Positions 17,073-26,872 of a DNA stretch of 64,000 nucleotides are shown here, in pieces; the first letter of the stretch is position 1; each line of letters opens with the position of its first letter. The translations under genes and the position numbers were made by a program. Source of the stretch: Syntrophales bacterium (lineage in GTDB: Bacteria > Desulfobacterota > Syntrophia > Syntrophales > UBA5619); assembly GCA_023229765.1 (NCBI GenBank), contig JALNYO010000008.1:66896-130895 (forward strand). Direction: 5' to 3'. Below the pieces are notes generated by a model. That model was not told the origin of the DNA and ran no database searches. It saw only the letters and a list, made by a program, of their open reading frames with translations.

Positions 17073-19136
17073 ATGGACGGACGGGGATTGGAGCAAACGT
17101 GTATCAACACGATTCGTTTTCTGGCGGCGGATGCCATCGAAAAGGCAAAATCGGGACATCCCGGCATGCCGATGGGGGCGGCGCCCGCGGCGTTTACCCT
17201 CTGGACTAAATATTTGCAGCATGATCCGCGTGCTCCGCTCTGGCCGGATCGCGACCGTTTTGTCCTGTCCGCCGGACACGCCTCGATGCTGCTCTATTCG
17301 CTCCTGTATCTGAGCGGCTATGACCTTTCCCTTGACGATATCAAGTCATTCCGGCAGTGGGGCAGCAAGACGCCCGGCCATCCGGAGCGCCAGCATCCGC
17401 CGGGAACGGAGATGACGACCGGCCCGCTCGCTCAGGGGCTGGCCGCGGCGGTCGGAATGGCGATTGCCGAGGCGCACCTCGCCGCCCGGTTCAACCGTCC
17501 GGGATACCCGCTCGTTGATCACCGCACCTATGTTTTTGCCAGCGACGGGGATCTGATGGAGGGGCTCTCCGCCGAGGCGTGCGCGCTGGCCGGCCACCTG
17601 GGTTTGGGAAAGCTGACCGTCCTGTATGACGACAACCGGATCTCTCTGTCGGGGGCGACCTCGCTTTGTTTTACCGAGGATATCTCCAAAAGGTTCGAGG
17701 CCTCGGGCTGGCAGGTGATAGCGGTTGAGGATGGCAACGATACAAAGGCGATCGCCCGGGCGCTGGAGGCGGCGGCCAAGGAGACTGATAAACCTTCGCT
17801 TGTCCGGCTCCATACGACAATCGGATTCGGCGCGCCGAAAAAGCAGGGGACAAGCTCTGCACACGGTTCGCCGCTGGGGGCCGAGGAGCTGAAGGCCGCG
17901 AAAACAAATCTCGGCTGGCCGCTGGAACCGCCGTTTTTTATCCCGGCTGAGGCGCTGGACTATTTTCGGCAGGCGGCTTCAGGCAGGGCAAAAAAACATC
18001 TTGAATGGAAAGAACTGCTGCGTCGTTATTCCGAGTCCTGGCCGCAGGAGGCGGCTGAGTTTGACCGGGTGACGAAGGGGGAACTGCCGGCGGACTGGAC
18101 GGATTCTCTGCCTTTCTACCTGCCCGATACGAAGGATGTCGCAACGCGCAAGACCTCCGAGGCGTTCCTGCAGGCGGCGGCGGAAAAACTTCCCGAACTC
18201 ATCGGCGGGTCGGCCGATCTGAACCCCTCCACTTTTTCCTGGTTGAAGGGAAAGGGCGATTTCCAAAAACCCTCCGCGAGCGTCACACTCCCGGAAGGCG
18301 CCTGCGGCGGCGAGTGGGGCTATGGGGGCAGAAACATCCATTTCGGGGTGCGGGAACACGCGATGGCGGCAATCGCCGGCGGAATGGCGATCCACGGGGG
18401 CGTCATCCCTTTTACTGCAACATTCTTCACCTTTGCCGACTACATGCGTCCCTCGATGCGGCTCGCCGCGCTTATGGGGCTGCGGGTAATCTACATCTTC
18501 ACCCATGACAGCATCGGGGTCGGCGAGGATGGCCCGACCCACCAGCCGGTCGAGCACCTGATGAGTTTGCGCGTGATGCCGAATCTGACGGTAATCCGCC
18601 CGGCCGACGCCAATGAGACGATCGAGGCATGGCGACTCGCCTTAGAAAACGTCTGTGGTCCGACCGCCCTTGTCCTCACCCGCCAGAACCTGCCCGTTGC
18701 CGACCGGCTGCTGGTAGGCGGGGCGGATGGAGTCCGCAGCGGCGGGTATGTATTCTGGGATTCGGCGGAGGGGGAGGAGCCGCAGGTCGTGCTGATCGGA
18801 ACTGGCTCGGAACTCCAGCTTGCCACGGCGGCAGGAAAAACCCTTGCCGAGGAGGGAATCCGCGTCCGCGTTGTCTCCCTGCCCTGCTGGGAGCTTTTTG
18901 ACGCCCAGGCCGAGGAGTACAGAGATTCCGTGCTTCCTCCCGCCGTGCAGGCGCGGGTGGCAGTGGAGGCAGGGGCGAGGCTGGGCTGGGAGCATTACGT
19001 GGGAGCAAAAGGGGCGGTGATCGGGATCGACCATTTCGGCGCGAGCGCCCCGTATCAGGTGCTCTATGAAAAATTCGGGATCACCGCGGAAAGAGTTGCG
19101 GCGGAGGCGCGCCGCCTTCTGAAAATAGCCGATTAA
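17073..19136 (+). CDS. tkt: Transketolase
   Basis: 687 residues from the ATG at 17073 (AGGAGG seven bases upstream); an open frame extending back to 16800 lacks homology. The first domain has KSGHPGMPMGAAP and the thiamine diphosphate motif (ASDGDLMEGLSAEA ... DDNRIS). The middle domain has FGVREHAMAAIAGGMA and THDSIGVGEDGPTHQPVEHL. It transfers two-carbon ketol units between sugar phosphates in the pentose phosphate pathway, with thiamine diphosphate and Mg2+. The next gene encodes phosphoglucose isomerase, so the pair may serve sugar-phosphate interconversion. Confidence 0.95.
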   Translation: MDGRGLEQTCINTIRFLAADAIEKAKSGHPGMPMGAAPAAFTLWTKYLQHDPRAPLWPDRDRFVLSAGHASMLLYSLLYLSGYDLSLDDIKSFRQWGSKTPGHPERQHPPGTEMTTGPLAQGLAAAVGMAIAEAHLAARFNRPGYPLVDHRTYVFASDGDLMEGLSAEACALAGHLGLGKLTVLYDDNRISLSGATSLCFTEDISKRFEASGWQVIAVEDGNDTKAIARALEAAAKETDKPSLVRLHTTIGFGAPKKQGTSSAHGSPLGAEELKAAKTNLGWPLEPPFFIPAEALDYFRQAASGRAKKHLEWKELLRRYSESWPQEAAEFDRVTKGELPADWTDSLPFYLPDTKDVATRKTSEAFLQAAAEKLPELIGGSADLNPSTFSWLKGKGDFQKPSASVTLPEGACGGEWGYGGRNIHFGVREHAMAAIAGGMAIHGGVIPFTATFFTFADYMRPSMRLAALMGLRVIYIFTHDSIGVGEDGPTHQPVEHLMSLRVMPNLTVIRPADANETIEAWRLALENVCGPTALVLTRQNLPVADRLLVGGADGVRSGGYVFWDSAEGEEPQVVLIGTGSELQLATAAGKTLAEEGIRVRVVSLPCWELFDAQAEEYRDSVLPPAVQARVAVEAGARLGWEHYVGAKGAVIGIDHFGASAPYQVLYEKFGITAERVAAEARRLLKIAD

Positions 19137-19218
19137 GGGAATTGCAACCAAGTGGCCGCCGGTTTTCACCGGAGGGGCACCTTTAGAAGAGGGTGTGAAC
19201 GCAGGAAACGGGGGCAGG

Positions 19219-20889
19219 ATGACAACAAAGATGAATTTTCGCCCGGGATTGTTTCGGGATTTGGAAGCGGATATCCGTAAAAGGCTGGTGGCCGAGAAGA
19301 TTGTCGAGCGGATTGCAAAAAAGGACTACACCGTCTGGAAACCTGCGCCGACTGAGATAGCCAACCGCCTCGGCTGGTTAGACAGCCCCCGGATGATGCC
19401 GGAGAAAATAGCCGAGATAGAGGGGGCTGTGGCAGAGATTCGGGCGGACGGGTACAATTTTGCCCTTCTGCTCGGGATGGGCGGCTCCAGCCTCGCCCCG
19501 GAGGTATTCCGCAAGGTGTTCGGAATCGCCGCCGGCTATCTGAATCTGGAGGTGCTCGACAGCACCGATCCGGGGGCGATTCTTTCCTATGCGGCCTGCC
19601 TCGATTTTGCCAAGACGCTGTTTGTCGTTTCCACCAAATCGGGAGGAACGATCGAGACCCTTTCCCTGATGAAGTATTTTTACAACCTGACTGCCGAAAA
19701 ACTCGGGAAGGAAAAAGCAGGCGCACATTTCCTCGCGATTACCGATCCGGGCAGCAAATTAGCGGAAGCAGCCCAACAAAACGGTTTTCGGCACGTCTTT
19801 CTGAACGACCCGGAAATCGGGGGGCGCTATTCGGCCCTGTCGTTTTTCGGTCTGGTTCCCGCGGGCCTTTTGGGAATAGACATAAGGCGCCTTCTGGAAA
19901 AAACCGCTGCCGAGAGCGGCGCGGCGGCCCTCATAGGCGGGATTCTTGGCGAAATGGCGATGCGGGGACAAGACAAGTTGACCTTTGTTTTTTCGCAGCG
20001 GCTGGCCGCGCTGGGTGGCTGGATCGAACAGTTGCTCGCGGAGAGCACCGGCAAGGAGGGAAAAGGCATCCTGCCGGTGATCGGGGAGCCTGCCGGCCCG
20101 CCGGCCTTCTACGGCGCCGACCGGGTTTTCTGCTCCGTCCGCCTGCAAAACGATGCGATCGGGGAGCCCCATTTGCGGGCGCTGGCAGCGGCCGGATTTC
20201 CCGTTGTGGATTTGACCATCGCCGACGACTATGATCTGGGAGGGCATTTCTTCTTTTGGGAGATGGCGACTGCCGCCGCCGGGTGGCGTCTAACTGTGAA
20301 TCCTTTTGATCAGCCCAATGTTGAGTCCGCCAAGATGCTGGCGCGGCAGATGATCGACAAATATCTCCAGGAAAGAGTCCTTTTGGAAGATGCGCCGGTG
20401 ATTGAGGCGGATGGTTTTTCCGTCTTCGGCCAGGTTGCGCTCAACGATCCGGAGGACATCCTTAAGGAATTTTTCTCGCAGGCAACGCCCGGCGCTTACG
20501 CGGCTTTTATGGCATACCTGCCCCCGTCGCCCTGGGTTGACGATGCCGTACAGCGGCTACGGGGGGCCATAGTGGAGAGATTCTTGCTTGCCACGACCTT
20601 TGGCTATGGGCCGAGATTTCTGCACTCGACCGGGCAATTGCACAAGGGAGACAGCGGGCGGGGGCTTTTTGTCCAGTTTACCGCTGATGACAGCGAAGAC
20701 GCGCCCGTGCCCGAGGCAATGGGAAGCACGGAGTCAGCGCTGACTTTTGGGGTTTTGAAAAAGGCGCAAGCGTTGGGGGATTTGCAGGCTTTGACGAAGG
20801 CGGGGAGAAAAATTATCCGGATTCATTTTCATGGCAATCCCGCCCAGGGCATTGACCGCCTGACGAAAAACCTTGCGAAAAAATCCTGA
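19219..20889 (+). CDS. pgi: Glucose-6-phosphate isomerase (Tal-Pgi-like type)
   Basis: 556 residues from the ATG at 19219; a GTG at 19195 is also possible. Sugar isomerase motifs are present: LLGMGGSSLAPEVFR near residue 95, VSTKSGGTIETLSLM near 143, and FLHSTGQLHKGDSGRG near the C-terminus, where the catalytic Lys/His region sits. The sequence resembles the isomerase half of fused transaldolase-isomerase proteins rather than the E. coli Pgi type; no transaldolase part is present here. It interconverts glucose-6-P and fructose-6-P. Confidence 0.88.
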   Translation: MTTKMNFRPGLFRDLEADIRKRLVAEKIVERIAKKDYTVWKPAPTEIANRLGWLDSPRMMPEKIAEIEGAVAEIRADGYNFALLLGMGGSSLAPEVFRKVFGIAAGYLNLEVLDSTDPGAILSYAACLDFAKTLFVVSTKSGGTIETLSLMKYFYNLTAEKLGKEKAGAHFLAITDPGSKLAEAAQQNGFRHVFLNDPEIGGRYSALSFFGLVPAGLLGIDIRRLLEKTAAESGAAALIGGILGEMAMRGQDKLTFVFSQRLAALGGWIEQLLAESTGKEGKGILPVIGEPAGPPAFYGADRVFCSVRLQNDAIGEPHLRALAAAGFPVVDLTIADDYDLGGHFFFWEMATAAAGWRLTVNPFDQPNVESAKMLARQMIDKYLQERVLLEDAPVIEADGFSVFGQVALNDPEDILKEFFSQATPGAYAAFMAYLPPSPWVDDAVQRLRGAIVERFLLATTFGYGPRFLHSTGQLHKGDSGRGLFVQFTADDSEDAPVPEAMGSTESALTFGVLKKAQALGDLQALTKAGRKIIRIHFHGNPAQGIDRLTKNLAKKS

Positions 20890-21144
20890 GTTTCGCCGCC
20901 GCGCCGCAAACATTGGATGAGCTTTAGAACACGGGCACTCCGGGGTGAGTTTCCTCGGTACGCGGTCAACACAGAGGCAAAAAGCAACTGGCGGGCCCGC
21001 TGGGGGAAAAAGGGGCGAGCTAAAGAGAAATGTATTGACAAAGGGCGACGTCTTGGTTAAGGGCCGACGTTGCCGGCAGAAAATCGGCATTGGTCAGAGA
21101 CGGGTAAGATTTTTTAAACTTTATGAATAGTTGGGAGGTATGCT

Positions 21145-22155
21145 GTGAGGAAGAAACCGGTATCAGTCATCGTTGCGATAGTATTTTTCCTGGTTTGTTT
21201 TGCCTTTTCCGCCGAGGCGAAGATTATCGTCAAGTACGGCCATGTGGGACCGCCAATCCACCCGCAGCACCACGCCGCTCTGGCGTTCGCCAAATACGTG
21301 AATGAAAAAACGAACGGCGAGATCGAGGTGCAGGTCTTTCCCCTGGGCCAGCTCGGCGGCGAGAGGTCGATGTGCGAGCAGGTGCAGGGCGGAACCCTCC
21401 AGATGACCTCCGCCACGGCCGGGGTGCTCGCCAATTTTGTCCCGGAAATCGGGATCATCGAGCTGCCTTTTGTCTATCCGGACAGGGAGACGGCCTACAA
21501 GGTACTCGATGATAAAGATGTCCGGGAACGTTTTGCGAAGTATGCCGAGGCCAAGGGTTTTATCTTTATTGGCTATACGGAAAACGAGTTTCGGGACATG
21601 ACCAACTCGAAGCGGCCCATCAAGAATCCGGAGGATTTGAAGGGTTTGAAAATGAGAGTGCTGGAGGCGCCCATGATGATCGACACCTTCAAGGCCCTGG
21701 GAACAAACCCGACTCCCCTGCCCTTCCCGGAGATATACAACGCCCTGCAGCAGAAGGTCATCGATGGGCAGGATAATCCGATCTTCACCTCGATTATGAT
21801 GAAATTTACCGAAGTGAACAAGTTCGCGACGATCACAAACCATGTTCTCACCGAATGCCCAACCGTCGTCAGCCGGGATTTCTGGAAATCGCTTACCCCC
21901 GCTCAGCAGAATATCTTCCGGGAGGCTGCGGCGGTGCAGCTCAAGGTAAACCGGGAAGGCAACGCCAAAAACAGGCTGGTGGCCCTGGAGAAGGCGAAGG
22001 CCCAGAATGTGGATGTGCATGTTCTGACGGCCGGGGAGCGAGAGGCCTTCAAGAAGGTCGTCCAGCCGGTGTTGGAGAAGTACCGCGCTTCGTACGGGGC
22101 GGAATGGTTTGATTTCTACCTCAAAAAGATCGACTTCCACGCGAAGAAGAAGTAA
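21145..22155 (+). CDS. dctP: TRAP transporter solute-binding protein (DctP family)
   Basis: 336 residues, GTG start with GGGAGG nine bases upstream, signal peptide ending near FSAEA. Typical DctP sequences follow: KYGHVGPPIHPQHHAALAFAKYV, VFPLGQLGGERSMCEQVQGG, and GLKMRVLEAP, whose Arg usually holds the carboxylate of the ligand. It is the periplasmic receptor for the DctQM symporter encoded next. The substrate is probably an organic acid, not determinable here. A possible -35 (TTGACA, 21035-21040) lies upstream, but its -10 is poor. Confidence 0.92.
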   Translation: MRKKPVSVIVAIVFFLVCFAFSAEAKIIVKYGHVGPPIHPQHHAALAFAKYVNEKTNGEIEVQVFPLGQLGGERSMCEQVQGGTLQMTSATAGVLANFVPEIGIIELPFVYPDRETAYKVLDDKDVRERFAKYAEAKGFIFIGYTENEFRDMTNSKRPIKNPEDLKGLKMRVLEAPMMIDTFKALGTNPTPLPFPEIYNALQQKVIDGQDNPIFTSIMMKFTEVNKFATITNHVLTECPTVVSRDFWKSLTPAQQNIFREAAAVQLKVNREGNAKNRLVALEKAKAQNVDVHVLTAGEREAFKKVVQPVLEKYRASYGAEWFDFYLKKIDFHAKKK

Positions 22156-22167
22156 CCCGGCAAACAG

Positions 22168-22674
22168 ATGGACGGTCTTTTAAGGAAGCTCAACAGGTTC
22201 GAGGAGGGGATGGTCGGCTTAGCCCTCCTCGGCTTGGCGCTGCTTACGGCTGTTGAAACCTGCCTCCGTTATACGATCTCTTATACCTTCAGTTGGTTCG
22301 GCGAACTCGCGAACTATACGATGATTTTCTGCGCCTATCTCGGCGCCGCGATCGGCGTGAAGTACGGGACCCACTTTTCGATGGAGGCGCTGTCCGAGTA
22401 TCTTCCTGACCGGGCGAGTCATGCGCTGAAGGTCTTGGCATACGGCATATCGGGCGTCATCTGTCTGCTTTTCGTTTACTACGGGACAATCCATATTTTG
22501 AAAACAAGCGCCTTCGGCGTCAAGAGCCCCGCGCTGCAGTTGCCGATGTTCATCCCCTATCTGCCGATTCCGCTTTTCTCGGCAACGATGGGGTTCCGTT
22601 TTTTTGTCCTTTCCTTTCAACACCTCCGTGGTTTTTTGAAAAACGAGCCTTTCGCGCGTATCAGGAGGAAGTAG
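22168..22674 (+). CDS. dctQ: TRAP transporter small membrane subunit (DctQ)
   Basis: 168 residues with four hydrophobic helices. The segment TFSWFGELANYTMIFCAYLGAAIGVKYGTHFSMEAL matches the W-x-E-E/L region of DctQ proteins. It begins 12 nt after dctP and ends 3 nt before dctM, giving a dctPQM operon. DctQ forms the membrane domain together with DctM. Confidence 0.9.
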   Translation: MDGLLRKLNRFEEGMVGLALLGLALLTAVETCLRYTISYTFSWFGELANYTMIFCAYLGAAIGVKYGTHFSMEALSEYLPDRASHALKVLAYGISGVICLLFVYYGTIHILKTSAFGVKSPALQLPMFIPYLPIPLFSATMGFRFFVLSFQHLRGFLKNEPFARIRRK

Positions 22675-22677
22675 CTT

Positions 22678-23958
22678 TTGACCTTGACTATCGTTTTGCT
22701 TTGTTTTTTGATATTTCTTGTCATAGGCATGCCGATCGCGCTCGTTCTGGGAGCGACCACCGCCGTTTATCTGATCTTTATCGCCCACGCCCCCATTACC
22801 TCCCTCATCCAGCAGCTATTTAATGGGCTGGACAATTTTGTCCTGCTGGGGGTGCCGTTTTTTATCCTTGCCGGCAACATCATGGCGGAGGGAGCCATCT
22901 CCAAACGGCTGGTTGCGGTTATGAGGCTATTCGTGGGGAGATTTACCGGCGGACTCGCCATGGCCTCCGTTTTGGCCTGCCTGTTTTTTGCGGCCATTTC
23001 CGGTTCATCGCCGGCCACGGTAATCGCAATCGGCGGCATCATGATGCCGGCCCTCATCAAGGATGGCTACGGGGAGCGCTTTTCGATCGGCCTTCTCACC
23101 TCCGCCGGCTCCCTCGGCATTCTGATTCCGCCCAGCATCCCGATGATTCTCTATGCGCTGGTAATGAATGTCTCCGTGGCCGAGCTTTTTCTGGCCGGCT
23201 TCCTGCCGGGTCTTTTTATCGGGGGCGTCCTGATGGTCTATTCCGTTATCATGGCAAAAAAACGGGGATGGCGTTCCGAGGCTCGCTACACCTTCGCGGA
23301 GGGGATAAAAATCATCAAAGAGGGATTGTGGGCGTTGTTTCTTCCCATCCTGGTGCTCGGCGGGATCTACGGAGGGGTTTTCACCCCGACGGAGGCAGCG
23401 GCGGTTTCCGTCGTTTACGCCCTTCTTGTGGAGCTTTTCATCTACAGGGAACTGAAACCGGGCAAGCTCTTTTCCGTCTGTAGAGATTCCGCGATACTGT
23501 CAGGATCGCTGCTCTTCATCCTCTCCTGTGCGATGAGCTTCATCTGGATGCTGACCGTCGAGCAGATTCCGGTAAAGCTGGCCGAGATAATCGTGACGAA
23601 CATCGAGAGCAAATGGCTCTTTCTGCTGGCCATCAACGGCGCGCTTTTGCTCATCGGCGGTCTCATGGATATCGTGACGGCGATTGTCGTCATCTCACCG
23701 ATTCTGGCCGAGACGCTCAACCGGTACGACATCAATTACATTCACTACGGCATTATCATGATCGTGAATGTTGAGCTGGGTTTCCTGACCCCGCCCTTCG
23801 GCCTCAATCTTTTTGTGGCAATGGCCGTTATGAGGCGCTCCCTCGTGGAAGTAAGCAGGGCGGTGCTGCCGTTCATCCTCCTCTTTTTGGCCTGCCTTCT
23901 CATCATTACCTATGTCCCGCAGCTCTCAACGCTGCTGCCGGAGCTTTTCCTCAGGTAA
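22678..23958 (+). CDS. dctM: TRAP transporter large permease (DctM)
   Basis: 426 residues, about twelve membrane segments. The TTG start follows AGGAGG. DctM features include GVPFFILAGNIMAEGAISKRLV, SGSSPATVIAIGGIMMPAL, and GSLGILIPPSIPMILY, which line the sodium-driven transport path. It completes the dctPQM operon. The thioredoxin gene downstream is on the opposite strand. Confidence 0.93.
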   Translation: MTLTIVLLCFLIFLVIGMPIALVLGATTAVYLIFIAHAPITSLIQQLFNGLDNFVLLGVPFFILAGNIMAEGAISKRLVAVMRLFVGRFTGGLAMASVLACLFFAAISGSSPATVIAIGGIMMPALIKDGYGERFSIGLLTSAGSLGILIPPSIPMILYALVMNVSVAELFLAGFLPGLFIGGVLMVYSVIMAKKRGWRSEARYTFAEGIKIIKEGLWALFLPILVLGGIYGGVFTPTEAAAVSVVYALLVELFIYRELKPGKLFSVCRDSAILSGSLLFILSCAMSFIWMLTVEQIPVKLAEIIVTNIESKWLFLLAINGALLLIGGLMDIVTAIVVISPILAETLNRYDINYIHYGIIMIVNVELGFLTPPFGLNLFVAMAVMRRSLVEVSRAVLPFILLFLACLLIITYVPQLSTLLPELFLR

Positions 23959-23967
23959 ATTTTTCAC

Positions 23968-24498
23968 TTACAGATCGGCCAATAACTGGGATAGTCCAAG
24001 GCCCGCCTTCTCCAGTTCTTTCGAGGCGGCCAACGCCTTTTCGTAAAGTGGCGTGCCCTTGGTCTCACTTGCCTTTTCCAGCCATTTGGAAAATTTCTGC
24101 CCATGCTGTTCGTTGCTTTTAGCCCATGAACTGATCAGCGATTTCAGCTTGCCCTTTTCGTCGGAGGGGAATTTCTCGAGGGTTTTGTCCACCATCGCCT
24201 TGATCGTACTTTCCGGAACCGCGCCGAGGATCTCGTCCACCTTCTGCCCGTCCACAAAAAACATCTGCATCGGGATGCTCATGATCTGATACTTGGCCGC
24301 TGTCCGCTGGTTCTGGTCCACGTTGATTTTACAGAACTTGAATTTGCCATTGTAATCCTCGGCAAGCTTGTCGTAAAGGGGGCCGACCATCTTGCAGGGT
24401 CCGCACCACGGCGCCCAGAAATCCACTTCCACCGGCAAATCCGCCTGAAACACCTCTTCCTCAAAAGTATCGTCCGTAATTTCCACTACCTTGCTCAT
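23968..24498 (-). CDS. Thioredoxin-domain protein with C-terminal helical extension
   Basis: 176 residues from the ATG at 24498. Residues 1-105 are a standard thioredoxin fold with the redox motif WCGPCK (near residue 33) and the cis-proline loop (IMSIPMQMFF). The last about 70 residues (KLKSLISSWAKSNEQHGQKF ... LLADL) are an extra helical region that plain thioredoxin lacks. It should reduce protein disulfides in the cytoplasm; the tail may add partner binding. It has no signal peptide. Confidence 0.88.
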   Translation of the reverse strand: MSKVVEITDDTFEEEVFQADLPVEVDFWAPWCGPCKMVGPLYDKLAEDYNGKFKFCKINVDQNQRTAAKYQIMSIPMQMFFVDGQKVDEILGAVPESTIKAMVDKTLEKFPSDEKGKLKSLISSWAKSNEQHGQKFSKWLEKASETKGTPLYEKALAASKELEKAGLGLSQLLADL

Positions 24499-24601
24499 TG
24501 TTTCCTCCTCCATCATTTTATTTTTTCGTATGCGTGGCAAAACAGAAAAAACGCCTGCTTATTATGAACATCAAGCTTAGCTTTGTCAACCAGGGGGAAG
24601 T

Positions 24602-24654
24602 CTGCGTACGGAAGATGTTGAAAATACGGGATAACGGCTTTCACCGGTATCTTA
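24602..24654. repeat. 53-bp direct repeat, copy A
   Basis: This 53-bp stretch recurs at 29593-29645 in the same orientation with one mismatch. It contains an imperfect dyad (ATACGGG ... CCGGTAT). The two copies bound a 5-kb patch holding an ISL3 relic, an interrupted gene and metal-resistance genes. Confidence 0.85.
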
Positions 24655-24728
24655 AATCCGGTTCATCCGGTTGATGCGTACTTTTGACTTGAAAAAGAAC
24701 GAAGATTAAATAAAGAGATTAAGGCATA

Positions 24729-24839
24729 AACAACAAAATCAAAACCATGAAACGAATGGCCTACGGCTTCAGAGATATGGAATTCTTCAAACTCAAAATT
24801 ATGGCCCTTCATGAAACAAAGTACGCTCTATTCGTATGA
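24729..24839 (+). pseudogene. Relic of an ISL3-family transposase C-terminus
   Basis: Thirty-six codons and a TGA read NNKIKTMKRMAYGFRDMEFF and then KLKIMALHETKYALFV. The KRMAYGFRDxEFFxLKI pattern is the conserved end of ISL3/IS204-type DDE transposases. No upstream transposase sequence remains. It supports past insertion-sequence activity in this patch. The rest of 24499-24873 holds the 53-bp repeat and AT-rich sequence without a gene. Confidence 0.75.
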
Positions 24840-24873
24840 ACCAAATTTAAATCATGTCTTTGGTTAATCTGCT

Positions 24874-25395
24874 TCATCTGATCATGGTGAATATTTTATA
24901 GTGCGTCATGACCACAATAAGAACGCCGAAAATTTGTTTAATTTTTGCACTGGGAACAAAGCGGCTCGTGAGCCTTACTCCGAAATAGGAACCGATCGCC
25001 CCAACTACAAGAAGCGGAACCGTCAGGTGCATATCAAACTGAGCCGTTGCAAGGTGAGGGATCAATGCTGAAAAAGACGGAGGACAAACCGCTCAAATAT
25101 AGAGCTGGGGAACAAATCGGACGAGATATGAACCCAAAGGCGCTGCAATGGTTGTTATGACAGCAAGGGTGATCGCCTTTTTCCAATCGATATGTCCACC
25201 CTTGGCAAACCCGAAGGTTGCAGTCAGCACCGTTAGACCATTTAACAGAAGGCTCAACGGTTGGACTTGGTGAACAAGATCGGGAAGAAACAATCCCAGG
25301 AAAGGAACCGCCGAAAAGGCCACACCAAGCCTCAACATTCCCGATATTACCGAGAGAATACTTAACCCGATGATAATGATTACATACTGGCTCAT
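24874..25395 (-). pseudogene. TauE/SafE-type membrane exporter interrupted by an in-frame TGA
   Basis: One continuous frame runs from the ATG at 25395 (MSQYVIIIIGLSILSVISGM) to 24874, except for a TGA at 25093-25095. Before it are three to four membrane helices ending VRFVPQLYI; after it the frame continues AVCPPSFSALIPHLATAQF and two more helices. The whole resembles TauE/SafE family (DUF81) permeases, which export sulfite or sulfoacetate-like anions, though it is short. The simplest reading is a nonsense mutation. Selenocysteine (U-A-V-C) is possible in principle but has no convincing SECIS hairpin. Confidence 0.7.
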
Positions 25396-25411
25396 TTTAT
25401 TCCATCCTCCC

Positions 25412-25545
25412 GAGACAATTGCAAAACCATTTGTCATTCCCGAATGTCTCTATCGGGAATATGGTTTTTCAAGCAGTTAGAACCAGATTCCCGCTCAGAA
25501 TCGTTGCGGGAATGACAAGAATGGGGAGTTTTGCAATTACCTCTC
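25412..25545. repeat. Intergenic repeat with inverted ends
   Basis: Ends are GAGACAATTGCAAAAC on the left and GTTTTGCAATTACCTC on the right, an inverted pair. Inside are GTCATTCCCG and CGGGAATGAC dyads. It is related to the copies at 5992-6171 and 62930-63105, and looks like a small mobile palindromic element without coding capacity. Confidence 0.75.
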
Positions 25546-25554
25546 CCTTCCAAA

Positions 25555-26658
25555 TTAATCCTGCTTCCAGGATCCCAAAGGATACTTCCCGTATTTGTGG
25601 GTCGCCTCCACCCAGGCTTTGAAATGTAACCCCGGAGTTGACGGAAGAAGTTGGCAGCTCGGAGCCATGAGGACCCCTCCACCAAGCCCGCCAATCTCAA
25701 TCGTCTCTTTCACGATGGCCTCGATCTTTTCAGCGGGGCCCCCGTCTATGGTTGCCCCATGCACTATCAGAGCTGCGGGGACATTCAGTTGTTTCACGAC
25801 GCGTTCGCGTATCCAGGCCGCATCGTGCTTTTCGTCCAGGTGCAGCCCCCCCACCCCTGCCTCCCTAACCAGACTTTCGAGAAAGGCATATGATTTCGGT
25901 CTTTTCATGTCGCCATGAACATGCATGAACACTTTTTGACCAAACTCTTTTCCCACCATTTCAACAATCTGGGCGACGTAAGGAAGCAGAAATCTCTGGG
26001 CCATCGCCGGGGAGATGAGCTCGGTTCCAAAAGAGTCGTTCAGTGTAAGATGGGTATTAGCCCCGGCCTCGTATTGCGCGCGGATCCAGTCCATGCTGAA
26101 ATCGGTGGCGACTTGGCACATTTCATCGACCCAGTCCGGATCTTCATAACAGTCAACGGTTAGGTCGCTCACTTTTCGGAAAAGATGTTGAACAAACCCA
26201 ATGCCCACATAAGACATCGGAGAAATAGGATGGGTTGCGCCGAGCTCTTTGCAGACCGCCTTGAGCGCCTTAAGCGCCTGGGGCATCCGGTCATGTTTCA
26301 ATGGGTCGAGAGGAAATTTCTTTTTGATCCTGTTCCAGTCTTCCTTCTTCCTGATTGAATGCTCCTTAACCGAAACACTGACGCCGAATTTTTCAGGGAT
26401 ATCAAGGACGCCTCCCAGGGATGGAACTCCATAGCCGTGATCTATGTAGGTCCCAAAGCATAAATCGTAATCGTACTTCTTGATATTGGTAACAAAAGCC
26501 TCGGCGATTTTATCGGAATCCAGCTCTTTCTGTGTGGTTATCTCCCTTATGCTCCACCCCATATCAAAGATGGCCTGTGCCATAACATGCGGACTCACGG
26601 GAATTATATCCGGCTCCTTTAAATCGAAGACCGCCTCAATCCGATCCTTTTTATTCAT
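25555..26658 (-). CDS. Uroporphyrinogen decarboxylase-family protein, probable corrinoid/methyl transferase type
   Basis: 367 residues. The start RIEAVFDLKEPDIIPVSP and later HVHGDMKRPK and GGLHLDEKHD fit the UroD superfamily barrel, in the branch with MtaA/CmuA-like enzymes that move methyl groups between corrinoid proteins and coenzymes. A true haem-pathway HemE is less likely, because the HemE N-terminal substrate motif is absent and no haem genes are nearby. Conserved His and Cys residues (HVHGD, PSCQLLPS) could bind zinc. No corrinoid protein gene adjoins it, so the reaction is not assigned. Some AT-rich sequence of unclear origin lies between it and the ATPase gene. Confidence 0.75.
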   Translation of the reverse strand: MNKKDRIEAVFDLKEPDIIPVSPHVMAQAIFDMGWSIREITTQKELDSDKIAEAFVTNIKKYDYDLCFGTYIDHGYGVPSLGGVLDIPEKFGVSVSVKEHSIRKKEDWNRIKKKFPLDPLKHDRMPQALKALKAVCKELGATHPISPMSYVGIGFVQHLFRKVSDLTVDCYEDPDWVDEMCQVATDFSMDWIRAQYEAGANTHLTLNDSFGTELISPAMAQRFLLPYVAQIVEMVGKEFGQKVFMHVHGDMKRPKSYAFLESLVREAGVGGLHLDEKHDAAWIRERVVKQLNVPAALIVHGATIDGGPAEKIEAIVKETIEIGGLGGGVLMAPSCQLLPSTPGLHFKAWVEATHKYGKYPLGSWKQD

Positions 26659-26872
26659 CTCTTATCCCCTCTGCATTTCGCAGTTCCCCCTTCTTTTTTT
26701 GTTGAGTAGGCCGGTTTATCCGGATGCCGCAGGTTAACATTTGTTTTCTCCTTTTGATTTATTGAAGGCGCACAATATCTCAACCATGTATCCATGTCCT
26801 TGGGTAATCTGTCTCGTATCATAGCAGCCGCGATTTTCGTCGGGTGAGCGCGTGGAACCAACCATAGAGCGG

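Noticed and set aside
21163..22140. 325-codon open frame on the minus strand
   Set aside because: Antisense to dctP, which is clearly coding.
25021..25092. SECIS element after the TauE TGA
   Set aside because: Only weak pairing (TGAGC with GCTCA, 3-bp TCA/TGA) and no compact hairpin with guanines in the loop.
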